Shown: piece by piece, positions 43,241 through 53,698 of the stretch
Numbering within the stretch: the stretch's first letter is position 1
Layout of the letters: the number at the start of each line of letters is the position of its first letter
Assembly (NCBI RefSeq): GCF_902706195.1
Contig: NZ_CACSJO010000027.1
Coordinates: 1 to 63,267, forward strand
DNA from: Novosphingobium sp. 18050
GTDB lineage: Bacteria; Pseudomonadota; Alphaproteobacteria; Sphingomonadales; Sphingomonadaceae
Length of the DNA: 63,267 bases
Reading direction: 5' to 3'
The notes under the pieces: generated by a model
Seen by the model: the letters and a program-made list of their open reading frames with translations, nothing else
Told to the model about the DNA's origin: nothing
Databases searched by the model: none
Made by a program: the position numbers and the translations under genes

Positions 43241-45559
43241 ATGTCGATGAAGAGCGGTTTCAGGCGAATTTCGCAGGTGTTGCTGGCCACTTGCGCGATG
43301 GCAGCGGTATCCTCGGCGCTCGCAGAGGCCGGGCGTGCATCGCCGCAGCCCGGGGCAATGAGCGATACCGACGTCGCCGACAAGGTCGATACCCTGCTTG
43401 CAAAGATGACCGACGAGGAAAAGGCCGGCCAGCTCAGCCAGTACTTCTACTTCTCGCAGTTCCCGCCCCTGGCGCAGAAGGTGGACAAGGAAATCGCCGC
43501 TGGACGGGCCGGGGCGGTGCTGTTCACCACTGACCCGAAACTGGTGAACCGCGCGCAGAAGATCGCGGTCGAACAGACCCGTCTCAAGATTCCGCTGCTT
43601 TTCGGCTTTGACGTCATCCACGGCTTCCACACGATCTTCCCTGCCCCGCTGGGCATGGCGGCTTCATGGGACCCCGCCATGGTTGAGCAGGCTCAGTCCG
43701 TCGCGGCCGCCGAAGCGCGTGCGGTCGGGATGCACTGGACCTTCGCGCCGATGGTCGACATCACACTCGATCCGCGCTGGGGCCGCATATTCGAAGGCGC
43801 GGGCGAAGACCCTTATCTCGGCGCCGCCATGGCCGCAGCGCAGGTTCGCGGCTTCCAGGGCCGCCACATCGGCGCCCCCGGCCATATCATTGCCGGTCCC
43901 AAGCATTTCGCCGGTTACGGTGCCGCGATGGGCGGGCGCGACTACGACGAAGCGGAGATTTCAGAGAACCAGCTCCACAACCTGTACCTCCCGCCCTTCA
44001 AGGCCGCCATCGACGCGGGTGCGGGCAACATCATGTCTGCATACATGGCGTTGAACGGGGTCCCGGCCACAGCCGATCACTGGCTGCTGACCGACGTGCT
44101 GCGCAGGCAGTGGGGCTTCAAGGGATGGGTCGTCAGCGACTCCGGCGCGGTCAATTCGCTCGTGACCCACGGCGTTGCGAGCGACGGAGCGGAGGCTGCG
44201 CTCAAGGCGATCAAGGCCGGGACCAACATGGAGATGATCCCGCCCGGGCAAAATGCCAACATGGTGAGCCTGCCGGCGGCGATCGCTGCGGGCAAGCTGT
44301 CGCGGACCGAGCTCGATGCCATGGTCCGCCCGATCCTGGCGGCGAAATTTCGGATGGGACTATTTGAAAACCCCTATGTCGACGAAGCCAAGGCGAAAAC
44401 CGTATTCGACGATCCCAAGCATGCACTCGCCGCGCGGATCACAGCCGAACGCTCCGCCGTGCTGCTGCGGAACGAGGGCAATCTGCTTCCGCTCGATCAT
44501 GCGAAACTGAAATCCATCGCCGTGATCGGGCCGCTCGCGGATTCCGCGCGTGACCTGATGGGATCATGGGTCTTCCCCATGAATTCGCCGAGCGGGAAGA
44601 GCGTATTGGCGGGCCTGCGCGAGAAGCTGGGAACCAAGGTCGCCGTGGCCTACGCAGAAGGCGTGCAGATCCCCCAGCGGGTCAACCCTTCCCCGTTCGG
44701 CACGCTCGACGGCACGAACAAGAAGCGTGAACCGATCGACGAAACCGCCGGGGTCGCCCAAGCCGTCGCGATCGCCCGGCAATCCGACGTCGCCGTGCTG
44801 GTGCTCGGCGAATCGCAGGACATGAGCGGCGAGATGGCCTCGCGCGCCACCTTCGAACTTCCCGGCCGGCAGCGCGAACTGCTCGATGCCGTCGTGGCCA
44901 CTGGCAAGCCTGTCGTCTTGCTGCTGACAAGCGTGCGCCCGCTGACGATATTTGACAGCAAGGCGGCAGCGATCCTGGACCTTTGGTACCCCGGAAGCCA
45001 GGGCGCCGATGCAGCGGTGAACCTTCTGTTCGGCGACGCCGTGCCGGGCGGGAAGCTGCCGATCAGCTGGCTGCGCAGCGCTTCGCAAGCGCCCATGACT
45101 TACGCGCGCCTTCCATCCCATGCTCCTGCCGACGCCTTCAAGCGATACCAGGAAGGGTCGAACGAACCCGCTTGGCCATTCGGCTTCGGCCTTAGCTACA
45201 CCACGTTTCGTTATTCCGACTTGAAAGTTACCACGCCTAAAGTGGCCCCGGGCCATAGCGTAACCGTCACCGTCAACCTCGAGAATAGCGGCAAAAGAAC
45301 GGGGGACGAGGTGGCCCAGCTCTATCTTCACCAGAAGGTCGGCGGATCGTCGCGGCCGGTTCGTCAGCTCAAGGGCTTCCAGCGGGTCACCCTGAAGCCA
45401 AGCGAAAAGCGCGCGTTGCGCTTCACGATCACGCCCGCAGACCTCTCTTACTGGAGCGACATCACTAAGGAGCAGGTCCAGGACGAGTCGGCCTTCGACG
45501 TCTGGATCGGCGGCGATTCCCTAGCCTCGCTCGCCGGCACATTCGAAGTCGCAAAATAG
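43241..45559 (+). CDS. bglX: GH3 family beta-glucosidase, exported (BglX-like)
   Basis: A 772-aa protein. ATG 43241 follows AGGGGAGAGT and starts a signal peptide (MSMKSGFRRISQVLLATCAM, cleavage near SALAEA). The GH3 TIM barrel carries AGPKHFAGYGA and GWVVSDSGAV, where Asp near residue 299 is the nucleophile (SDS instead of the usual SDW). The alpha/beta sandwich and a C-terminal fibronectin-like domain (RTGDEVAQLYLHQKVG) follow. It hydrolyses terminal beta-glucosides or xylosides in the periplasm. It is the last gene of the locus and converges on a TetR relic. Confidence 0.92.
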   Translation: MSMKSGFRRISQVLLATCAMAAVSSALAEAGRASPQPGAMSDTDVADKVDTLLAKMTDEEKAGQLSQYFYFSQFPPLAQKVDKEIAAGRAGAVLFTTDPKLVNRAQKIAVEQTRLKIPLLFGFDVIHGFHTIFPAPLGMAASWDPAMVEQAQSVAAAEARAVGMHWTFAPMVDITLDPRWGRIFEGAGEDPYLGAAMAAAQVRGFQGRHIGAPGHIIAGPKHFAGYGAAMGGRDYDEAEISENQLHNLYLPPFKAAIDAGAGNIMSAYMALNGVPATADHWLLTDVLRRQWGFKGWVVSDSGAVNSLVTHGVASDGAEAALKAIKAGTNMEMIPPGQNANMVSLPAAIAAGKLSRTELDAMVRPILAAKFRMGLFENPYVDEAKAKTVFDDPKHALAARITAERSAVLLRNEGNLLPLDHAKLKSIAVIGPLADSARDLMGSWVFPMNSPSGKSVLAGLREKLGTKVAVAYAEGVQIPQRVNPSPFGTLDGTNKKREPIDETAGVAQAVAIARQSDVAVLVLGESQDMSGEMASRATFELPGRQRELLDAVVATGKPVVLLLTSVRPLTIFDSKAAAILDLWYPGSQGADAAVNLLFGDAVPGGKLPISWLRSASQAPMTYARLPSHAPADAFKRYQEGSNEPAWPFGFGLSYTTFRYSDLKVTTPKVAPGHSVTVTVNLENSGKRTGDEVAQLYLHQKVGGSSRPVRQLKGFQRVTLKPSEKRALRFTITPADLSYWSDITKEQVQDESAFDVWIGGDSLASLAGTFEVAK

Positions 45560-45592
45560 CCCGGACACATCGCCGGACTATGGCCGTGAATA

Positions 45593-46000
45593 TTACCTCC
45601 ATGTAGCTTTGCCGGCGACAAACACATTCACCGCCTGGTTCAAGCAATGTTGTGAAATCGCGCCGTCGTCCGGCTGGCCGGACTCCTCCAGGTAGCGATG
45701 GACACCGCCGATCATTCCGAGAAAAAGTTCGGCAATCAGCCGGGGGTTGGAAGGCGTCACTCCGGCCTTCGGACCGAATTCGCGGATGTCCTTCTCTATC
45801 ACGTCGAGCATGCGCGTCACGCGGATCGTCTGCATTTCTTCGGCCACAGCGCGGACCGTGCCCCGGCATTCGCGGATCAATTCACCGAACGACCGCACTT
45901 CCGGGTCCCGGCGCCAGCGGGTCGTCGACCGGGCGTAGTGCTCCAGCCGTTGGTCGAGGGTGTCCCCCCGACCAACGGCGCGCATATCCCAGACCGCCAT
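45593..46000 (-). pseudogene. TetR-type regulator lacking its DNA-binding domain
   Basis: A 135-aa frame containing only the C-terminal ligand-binding helices of a TetR/AcrR regulator (RLIAELFLGMIGGVHRYLEES). The frame stays open a further 75 nt upstream, but that part encodes a Pro/Ser/Arg-rich stretch with no helix-turn-helix, and it then meets the divergent intact TetR gene. The N-terminal domain is therefore gone. It is probably non-functional as a repressor, although an expressed fragment could still dimerise. Confidence 0.6.
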
Positions 46001-46080
46001 CGACGCACGAGCGGCCCTCCCCGTGGATGTTGCGGAGATCGGTGGCCGCGCTAAGGGTGAGCTCCCAATTTGAGGAACTC

Positions 46081-46758
46081 ATGTTGAGCGACGCAAGCCC
46101 TGCCCCGCCTCCCAGGATCAAAAAACCGGCGACAGCCCGGCCAACGAAACGCGGCAGACCCTCGCACGAGCAATCTGCGGCGATTAGCGAGGCCATTCTC
46201 GCCGTGGCGGCCGAATTGTTCGTCAAGGACGGATTTGATGGCACGTCGATGGAGGCGGTCGCGAATGCCGCAGGGATACCGAAAACAACCCTGTACAAGC
46301 GTTATGCCGACAAGGCAGCCTTGGTAAACGACGTAATCATTCATCAGGTGGCATCGTGGTCTCAAGTGACCTCGCGCCAGGACGGCCGTCTGCCGAAAGA
46401 TCTGAAGAAACGCCTCGTCCACCACACGACGACGATGCTGGTTTGGACGACCAAGCCGGATGTCCGTGCCATCATCCGCCTTGCGCTCAATGCCGCGGGG
46501 CGCGGGCCCCAAGATGTCCTCACAGACTTTTTCGGCTACACGGACATGATTGCATTCATGAGCAATGAGATTGCCGTGTATGGTCCCGCATCCGGGATTC
46601 ATGCCGAAGATCCCGAGCGTATCGCCCATGCCATCATGGCAATGATCTCAGGATGGCTGAATATCCGCGGCATGGGCAGACCGCTTTCGGCAATGGAGGC
46701 CCGGTCCCAGGCCCAGTTCATTATCGATCTGCTGATGGGCGGCTTGGAATTCTGGTGA
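46081..46758 (+). CDS. TetR/AcrR-family transcriptional regulator
   Basis: A 225-aa protein. ATG 46081 is preceded by GAGGAA. After a Pro/Lys-rich arm, residues about 30-75 form the TetR helix-turn-helix (ISEAILAVAAELFVKDGFDG, TSMEAVANAAGIPKTTLYKR). The C-terminal part is an all-helical ligand domain. Target and ligand are unknown; the divergent TetR relic and upstream GH3 gene are the immediate neighbours. Longer in-frame openings overlap the relic and lack a ribosome site. Confidence 0.88.
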   Translation: MLSDASPAPPPRIKKPATARPTKRGRPSHEQSAAISEAILAVAAELFVKDGFDGTSMEAVANAAGIPKTTLYKRYADKAALVNDVIIHQVASWSQVTSRQDGRLPKDLKKRLVHHTTTMLVWTTKPDVRAIIRLALNAAGRGPQDVLTDFFGYTDMIAFMSNEIAVYGPASGIHAEDPERIAHAIMAMISGWLNIRGMGRPLSAMEARSQAQFIIDLLMGGLEFW

Positions 46759-46792
46759 TGCGTAGAAGATAGGGATGGCGAGGTCGGCCCAG

Positions 46793-47113
46793 CTAAAGCT
46801 GAGTGGGCCCGCGCGCAGCGCCATCCGCGATAGTCAGCCCCGGCTCAACCATAACTACCTTTTCCAGGCGAAACTGAAAGCGCCAGCCACCATAGTCATA
46901 GCGGAAGCGCTCGCCAGCGATCAGGCAAAAGCTGGAAAGCCTCCGGTCGGCCGTGCCGCTGGGATCAGTACCGCCATAGCCGCGACGGCGAACGAACTGG
47001 AGGTTGCCGTGAATTCGAAACTCATGCCAGCTGTGCTCGCCCCAGCCCATACAGAGCTGGATCAGCCAATGCAGCTCGTCGATCGTCGTCTCGGGCCATA
47101 TCAGAAATCGACG
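46793..47113 (-). pseudogene. Fragment of a plasmid pRiA4b ORF-3-like gene
   Basis: On the - strand the frame RRFLIWPETTIDELHWLIQ, then CMGWGEHSWHEFRIHG, AGERFRYDYG and WRFQFRLEKVV matches the order of pRiA4b ORF-3-family proteins, which are common on plasmids and mobile elements. An in-frame stop (47114-47116) cuts off the N-terminal strand and the C-terminal part after VEPG is missing. It marks mobile-element debris at the edge of an AT-richer segment. The remainder of 46759-47286 holds no other gene I can support. Confidence 0.6.
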
Positions 47114-47286
47114 TCATGGCGCAGGCCCAACATTAAGCAGCATCACATGAAGCTATATACGCTCCTCGGCATTGACGAAAATTGGCATCGCCAGCGACTG
47201 CACCATCCGGAACTAGAACTCCACTTATCCGATCCCTGCCCCCGGTTTGCCCTAGTCTTCTTTTGGGATAAGCCCCCGCCTTAACC

Positions 47287-48975
47287 TTAGCCCTTGCTCT
47301 CGACCTTCAATTTTCTTTCTGCCGCTTGAGCATCAACGTTGAAACGCGCCAGTTGGCTTTCTTGGAAAGTACGATCGAGTACGGTCGATACCCCGATATA
47401 GTCTGCCTGTGCAGCCTGCGGGGTTAGGGTCAACAGGATGTAGCCTTTGGACAGCATGTCGCAAAAGGCCACTTCTGGGCTGACCTTTTCCAGCATTTCA
47501 CCCAAGGGTAAGCCGGGTAGGACATCTCCGAACGAGGGGCTAGTGATCGAACTGGTCCCAAATTCCACGGCCACCGGGTGGCCTTGGTCGTCGGCCAAAT
47601 TGTTAGCCCAAAATGCATGGCTATCGCCTGCAAGCACGAGCGGGCGCGAACCGGCTCGGCGGAAACTGGCATAAAGCCGTTCGCGCGCGGCAGGGTAACC
47701 ATCCCACGCATCGAGATTGAACGGCACACCGGCCCGATCGCTGGCTTGGGCCTGTTGGATATAAGCCACCATGGGTGCGGGCAGCGCACTCACCATGGCA
47801 TTGGCCTTTTCCTCGCCGAACAGAACGTTTAAATCGGGACCGTTGACGCGCGCTGTCACCACTTGATTGCCGATGACTTGCCATGTCGTGCCGGCTTTGA
47901 CCGAAGCGCCGAGTGTCTGCTCAACCCATTCACGTTGTGGCTCGCCCAGAAGTTCGCGGTCAGGGCGTGCACGCGTAGCGAGAAGTGCGGCGTATTCGGC
48001 GGGGGTTGGCGTCTTGCTGGAAAGCTGGGCTTGCTCACTACGAGCGAGCAGGCGGGTCTGTACCATCAGCAATGTTGCAAGGTCGCCAAATTCAAAGCTA
48101 CGATTAATAGCGGCCCACGTATCATTGCTTTGTGGGTCGCGGATTGGCAGCCATTCGAAATAGGCCTGCATGGCTGCGGCCTTGCGCTTGGCCCAATCGC
48201 CTTCCGTGGCGACCTGGTGGTTTTCTGCGCCACCGATCCAGGCGTCATTTGCGCTTTCGTGATCGTCCCAAACGCAGATGAAGGCAGCGCGGGCATGGGC
48301 GGCTTGCAAGTCAGGGTCGCGCTTGTACTGCGCATGGCGAGTGCGATAATCCGCCAGCGTTAGGATCTCATGGGCAGGTTCTGCCAATCGATCCAGCTTG
48401 CGGCCAATCTCCGCGCCATAACCGTCTGCGCTATATTCATAAATGTAATCGCCAAGGTGGATGACAGCGTCGATCCGATCCTTTTGGGCGATGGATTTAT
48501 AGACGTTGAAGTAGCCGCCCGAATACAGCTGGCATGAGACGACGGCAAACACGGCTTCGGCTGCCTTGCCCTTGGGCAAAGTGCGAAAACGCCCTTGTGG
48601 TGAGCGTGTGCCATCAGCCAGTTCAAACCAATACCAATACTCACGGCCTGACTTGAGCAGGCGCGGCTCTACTTTGACTGTAAAGTCGTGTGACGGGCCG
48701 GCCTCGGTTGTCCCCGTTTCAACAGGCTTACTGTCCTGAGATGTGGCAACGTGCCAGCGCACTGGGATGGCGGCGCCATGGCCTGCATCTTGAGGGGTCA
48801 CAGGGGTCCACAGGATGGCGCCATTTGCGGTGGGATCACCACTGGCAATACCATGAATGAAGGAGGCACTGGCGGATTGGGCGGCTAAGGAGCTTGCCGC
48901 ACCAGTGGCCGAAAGCAGCGCACCAGAACCAAATAAGCCGATCGCGGAGCGACGATTAACCCTACCCAAGTCCAT
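47287..48975 (-). CDS. phoD: PhoD-type alkaline phosphatase / phosphodiesterase, Tat-exported
   Basis: A 562-aa protein. ATG 48975 (MDLGRVNRRSAIGLFGSG) gives a twin-arginine signal; a longer opening at 49101 would bury it. HGIASGDPTANGAILWTPV is the PhoD N-terminal domain, and VIHLGDYIYEY, FICVWDDHESANDAWIGG and LVLAGDSHAFW are metal-binding blocks of the catalytic domain (Fe/Ca centre). It releases phosphate from phosphodiesters or monoesters in the periplasm. Base composition is clearly lower in GC than upstream genes, matching the following receptor gene, so both look imported together. Confidence 0.92.
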   Translation of the reverse strand: MDLGRVNRRSAIGLFGSGALLSATGAASSLAAQSASASFIHGIASGDPTANGAILWTPVTPQDAGHGAAIPVRWHVATSQDSKPVETGTTEAGPSHDFTVKVEPRLLKSGREYWYWFELADGTRSPQGRFRTLPKGKAAEAVFAVVSCQLYSGGYFNVYKSIAQKDRIDAVIHLGDYIYEYSADGYGAEIGRKLDRLAEPAHEILTLADYRTRHAQYKRDPDLQAAHARAAFICVWDDHESANDAWIGGAENHQVATEGDWAKRKAAAMQAYFEWLPIRDPQSNDTWAAINRSFEFGDLATLLMVQTRLLARSEQAQLSSKTPTPAEYAALLATRARPDRELLGEPQREWVEQTLGASVKAGTTWQVIGNQVVTARVNGPDLNVLFGEEKANAMVSALPAPMVAYIQQAQASDRAGVPFNLDAWDGYPAARERLYASFRRAGSRPLVLAGDSHAFWANNLADDQGHPVAVEFGTSSITSPSFGDVLPGLPLGEMLEKVSPEVAFCDMLSKGYILLTLTPQAAQADYIGVSTVLDRTFQESQLARFNVDAQAAERKLKVESKG

Positions 48976-49131
48976 GATATATTCCTTGTTGCAACCGGTC
49001 TCGACAAAGCTTTCATCGATCCCGCGCACCTGTCCGTGAGCGTTTTTCACAAAGCTATGGAAGGCGCCGTCAGCGTTCGCAGGCACTATGACCGCCGCCA
49101 CGCATGAAACGCGGCGGCGGCTGCCTCTCGA

Positions 49132-51992
49132 TTACAAGTCGAAGTTTACGCCTGTGTGAAAATAGCGGCCCAAATTGTCATAGCGGGCACCGCCAAGTAC
49201 GCCAGCATAGATGTAAGAATGCGCGATCTCCGGCGGGGTCACGTTGAACGCGTTGTTGATGCCAATATAGAACTGCGCCTTTTCGTTAATGCGCTGGCTC
49301 AACATGAAATCTGTGTAGAAGCGCGATGCAACGTAAGGACGGTCATAATATTCTAGGTTGGATTGCACATCGACCCTTGACTTACCGATGTAACGGTTGC
49401 TCATCGAGAGGGTGAATCCCTTGTTCATGTACGAAATGCGGGTGTTCACCATCCATTCCGGATCGGTATATTCGCCGGCCTGAATGATCTTCGTAGAAGC
49501 ATCGTCAGGCACAACCTGCTGGCTCTTTTTGATCAGATAAGTGCCGTTAGCATAAAGGTTCAAACGGCCCAGGCTGCCAAGGCTCAGATTATAATCTATG
49601 CCGAAATCGATGCCGGAAGTCTCAAGCTTGGCAACGTTGATGTTGCCGACATAGACTTCGTTAATCAGATTGTTTTCATCAAGGTGGATCTGCGCACAGA
49701 ACGGGTTCTTGATGGCCGGAGCATCAAAGCAGTTGTTCACATATTGTTGTGCGGTGAAAGAGGAAACAGCACCATCGATTTCGATGTTATAATAATCGGC
49801 TTTCAGCATCAGCCCCGGCAGGAACGATGGCGTCACGGTGATACCAGCCGAGAAGCTGTTAGACTTTTCCTCTTTCAACTGGCGGTTACCACCGCTCCAT
49901 GATGTCGTCAGGTTCTGATCGTCGACAACATGGTCGATACCCATGGCCGCGCAATTGGCACGACGATTGGGCTTGGCATCGATCAGCACGGAGGAGCAAG
50001 GATTGGTGATCCGCAGCGTGGACATGGCAAGCGGCTGATACATTTCGAACAAGTTCGGTGCGCGAACACTGGCCGAACGAACTGTGCGCAAACGAATGTC
50101 ATCATTCACTTGCCAGTTGGCGCCAGCGCGCCATGCCGTGGTGGTGCCAATGGTGCTGTAGTCGGAAACGCGGATAGCCACTTCCAGTGTCAGCTTGCGG
50201 ATGAAGGGAAGGTCACCCAGCACCGGCGCTGTGATTTCGGCATAAGCCTCCATAACTTCAAAGGATTCGCTCAGTGCTTCGGAAGGAACCACGCCAAAGA
50301 AGTATAGCTCACCGCTGAGTGCCAGTGGATCATCGTTCGTGCGCAAGGTTTCTTTGCGACGTTCCGCGCCCACGGCGAACGAAAGCGGCCCATGGGGCAG
50401 TTCTACCAAGTTACCGTACAGGCTGAGGGTGGTCAGATCCTGTGTGTTCTGTACGCGCTGGGTGCGATCACGAACGAAGTAATCGCGTTGCCCCTGCGAG
50501 AAAGGCTGACGTTCGAACAAGTTGACCGGAAGGCAGCCCTCGGCCCGTGCTTCGGCGCTGCGGCACACTGGCATACCTGTCGAAGGGTCGCTGATCACGT
50601 CGACGGCGTTGGTAAAGCGCGTGCCCATAATCAGGTTGGTATTGGTGATATTATCGACAAATTTGCCGTGCTGGTGCGTAGCGCGCCAGTTCCAGCCATT
50701 GTTGAACTGGCCTTCAAAACCGCCAACAAGGGTAAAGGTTTCGCGCTCATGCTTGTTACGCAAACCGCCCAGTTCATCAAGCAACTGCTTACGAATAGGC
50801 ACGTTGCTCAGGCCATTCCGTGCGCCATATCCGCCAGTTGTGAAGGCAGATAGGGGTTGTCAAACTTGATCTTCGGGCCGCCATTACCGGCAAAATAGAA
50901 CGAACGATTATCGAAGCGATAATATTGTTTCAATGTATCTGATGCGGTGCGCGAATATTCGCCTTCGGCAAACACGCGGATATTAGGCGTGATGTCGAAG
51001 CTAATATCGGCTTGGCCCGAATAGACATCGAGCGGCGAGCTGACCGAAAGATAGCTGTACCAGTGCGGAGCGTTACCGCCCTGATTGTGGCCAAAGGCGC
51101 CGCCGGTCAGAAGCTGGCCGGTCACCGTTTCAAGACCGTTTGCGGTCCACATGTGGTGCTGGCCGCCCATGTAAACGCTGGCGTCCGGGGTGATGTAGGA
51201 GACGCGAACGTCATCCCACGTCTTCAGATCGGAAATGCCATCGTTTGGACCGGTATTGGCGGTATTGGCTTGGCTGGTCATTTGGCGGTCGGAGAATTTC
51301 CGATCACCGAACATCAGCGCTTTACGAGTGCTGTAGTTGACGCCCGCATTGATCTTGCCGCGACCACCAGGAAATGTCGTGCCGCCAAAAGCGTTGACGC
51401 TGCGCGTGGCGGCATCGCCGTTTTCGCTGATCCCGGTCTTGCCCGAAATCCGGAAGCCGGGCTTATCTTTGCGGGTAATCAGGTTGATAACACCGCTGAC
51501 GGCGTCTGCGCCGTAAATCGCCGAAGCGCCGCCGCTGATAATTTCAACCCGTTCGATCATGCCGGGGGCCAGCGAGTTCAAGTCAACCGCGCTGGATGAA
51601 CGTGAGCCGGAAACGCGGCGACGGCCATTGACCAAGACAAGGCTGCGGTTCGTGCCAAGGCTGCGCAAGTTGGCGAAAGCAGCGCCTGGATCGTCATAAT
51701 TGAAGAAGGTGTTCGAAGCACCAAAGCCAATGCCCATCTGCGGCATTTCGGATAGGATTTCGTCGAGGCTGACTTGCCCGGATTGATCAATCGCATCGCG
51801 CGAAACCGAAACTACAGGATCAGCAACATCCAGAGCGGCACGGGCAATTTGTGAACCGGTTACTACGATTTCACCAGCAACCGCCTCGTCGTTCGAATTG
51901 GTTCCGCTATTGTCCTGCGCATTGACAGTATTTGTAGACAGGCGAATAGATATGGCGACTATAGATTCTTCAGATGCAAACGCTTTGCGCAT
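49132..51992 (-). pseudogene. TonB-dependent receptor split by a single frameshift
   Basis: Two abutting frames encode halves of one receptor. The N-terminal half (50808-51992, start ATG 51992) has a poor signal peptide interrupted by Arg, then EIVVTGSQIARA and a plug with NRSLVLVNGRRRVSG, SGGASAIYGADAVSGVINLITR; it ends ADMAHGMA-stop. The C-terminal half (49132 to about 50810) resumes LSNVPIRKQLLDELGG and completes the barrel to FHTGVNFDL. Restoring one base near 50808-50815 would give MAHGMGLSNVPIRK. Substrate class is unknown; adjacency to PhoD suggests a phosphorus compound. Composition is AT-rich relative to the window. Confidence 0.85.
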
Positions 51993-52016
51993 TGAATAAA
52001 GGCTCCGGAAAATCAC

Positions 52017-52612
52017 AAGGTGATCATTGTCTTAGTGAAATTTGTCCCGGAACTAGGTACACTTTATGGTACTTTTGGTCGATTTCTTGACTAAAATAAG
52101 ACAGATAAGTGACGTTAATTACCTTTGTGTCGCAAGGATGAATATTGGGATATTTTGACATTTTCAAAATTATAATTTTGAGAATTTTTATTTCATTTTT
52201 TTGAAATATGTGAATAAATTTTGGGAAACTTGTACATTGTTTGTATTGTAATGTTTACAAAGAAGACACTTAATAAACTGAATTCACCGTTTCGGGATAC
52301 GTTCAGCACCGATTGGACAAAGCCCGCCCTCCCCCGCGTCAGCGGGTTAGTTCAATCCTGAATGTCGATCGGCCCTGTTTGCCGGAAAATGCAACGGAGG
52401 CCGCCGATCTCATCCCTGCAGATCGAAGCGCTTGTCCGCTGCTACGATTGCAAGCGGCTACAACTAGCCACGATAGACGCCTATTTTCTTTCCTCAGAGG
52501 CATACATCTCGCATCCGCCATCATTATGTTTGATTGATGACGTGCCCATCGTTCAGCGCAATCCTGACAGCAGCTATTCCTGCGCAGGGCACGCGCCTTT
52601 TTCCGTAGCCTG
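52017..52612. other. Non-coding, very AT-rich stretch upstream of the split receptor
   Basis: Bases 52060-52280 are strikingly AT-rich, with runs such as TTTTTTGAAATATGTGAATA, and contrast with the GC-rich surroundings. A loose dyad TTGTACAT...ATGTTTACAA lies near 52229-52260. It probably contains the promoter of the receptor gene (- strand). No credible gene is seen in this 596-nt interval; short frames in 52310-52610 have no ribosome site or recognisable product. Confidence 0.5.
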
Positions 52613-53698
52613 TCAAAATGGCAGTGCGTTTATTAATGCAGTGAGTTCGGCCTGACGGCTACACGCCATCTTGCCCATGACGGTTCGCACTTGTGTGCGA
52701 ACCGTCTGCAAGCTGGTTCCCCGAAGAATCGCGATGCGTGATGCCGGTTCACCTCTCGACAGCAGCAGCGCGACATCGGCTTCTGCTTCGGTCAGCGCGA
52801 ACAACTGCCGTAGTCCATCCCGACGCGCCGCGTGATCGGCTCCGTACCGGAACAAGATCATGGCAGCACGGCGCCCCGAAGGATCGGTACACGGCGTGAC
52901 GTTCACATAAACCGGGCTGTCGTCCGATCGCCGCACCATAATGGCCGTCGCGCCTGGGACGGCTCGGTGCGTGGCATGGGCAATCGCGCAGGTCAGATCT
53001 GCGCCGGCTGAAATGGCTCCCCCGCGCAAGCGGGCAGGCGGTTCCCCCTCGAACAGGGCCGCCTGGCCCGCTGCGTTGACCGAACGGACAATCCCAGCAG
53101 GATCGACGATGATCATCGCCAGCCCCGTGGCGTCGAGAGCGGACTGCGCCGTTTGCGTCTGCCGTGCCGCCTCAGCCAGTTTACCGCGCAGTACCAGCAT
53201 GCGCGCGACATGCGGGAATACTTCGGCAAGCCTCCCGGACTCTTCAACGGTGAAAGCGCCCCTGTCGGATTCGCCGCGGTGCAGACCGATGATGCCCTCA
53301 CCGTTACCGGTGCGGGTGGCCGCGCCCAGGCAGTGCAGCGTGTCGTCCCCCATCGCACGCAGCCAGTCGTTGTAGAAGGAGGTTTGCCGCACGGCGGCCG
53401 CATCGATCTCCTCATCCATGCGGATCGCCCGGTTCATCCGCTGTGGGCGATGGGCCACTGCGATCCAGGGGTCGGCGGCGGCATAATTCGCGCAGTAATC
53501 GGCAAAATGCGCATCGGTGAAATAGTGATTGTGCCGCAGCACATCGGTGTCGCCGTCCGGATAGCGCCACGCCAGTGTCGCCGAGCGCGCACCGACCATC
53601 CGCGCCAGCAGGTCGGGCAAACGGTCGAACGCCTCGTCGTCGAGCAGGGCGTCGTAGATTTGTTCGGTCGAAAGAAGTGGCGGAGCGCGATCGCTCAA
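52613..53698 (-). CDS. LuxR-type transcriptional regulator with PAS-like sensor domain
   Basis: A 361-aa protein. Residues 1-180 are an uncharacterised sensory region, about 185-290 a PAS-like domain (GLAMIIVDPAGIVRSVNAAG), and 300-361 a LuxR helix-turn-helix (LTEAEADVALLLSRGEPASR, TSLQTVRTQVRTVMGKM). No acyl-homoserine-lactone pocket motif is obvious. The C-terminus is high in GC, like the main chromosome, so the foreign segment ends before it. The target is unknown; the barrel pseudogene and the autotransporter are downstream on the other strand. Confidence 0.85.
   Translation of the reverse strand: MSDRAPPLLSTEQIYDALLDDEAFDRLPDLLARMVGARSATLAWRYPDGDTDVLRHNHYFTDAHFADYCANYAAADPWIAVAHRPQRMNRAIRMDEEIDAAAVRQTSFYNDWLRAMGDDTLHCLGAATRTGNGEGIIGLHRGESDRGAFTVEESGRLAEVFPHVARMLVLRGKLAEAARQTQTAQSALDATGLAMIIVDPAGIVRSVNAAGQAALFEGEPPARLRGGAISAGADLTCAIAHATHRAVPGATAIMVRRSDDSPVYVNVTPCTDPSGRRAAMILFRYGADHAARRDGLRQLFALTEAEADVALLLSRGEPASRIAILRGTSLQTVRTQVRTVMGKMACSRQAELTALINALPF

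Noticed and set aside
42002..43630. 542-codon antisense frame across the desaturase and GH3 starts
   Set aside because: It crosses two well-supported genes and has no recognisable domain.
46775..47284. 169-codon + strand gene
   Set aside because: Composition is not protein-like and the opposite strand carries an identifiable pRiA4b ORF-3-like fragment.
49132..52016. Two separate receptor genes
   Set aside because: The second frame lacks any signal peptide, TonB box or plug and begins precisely where the first barrel is interrupted; one missing base explains both.
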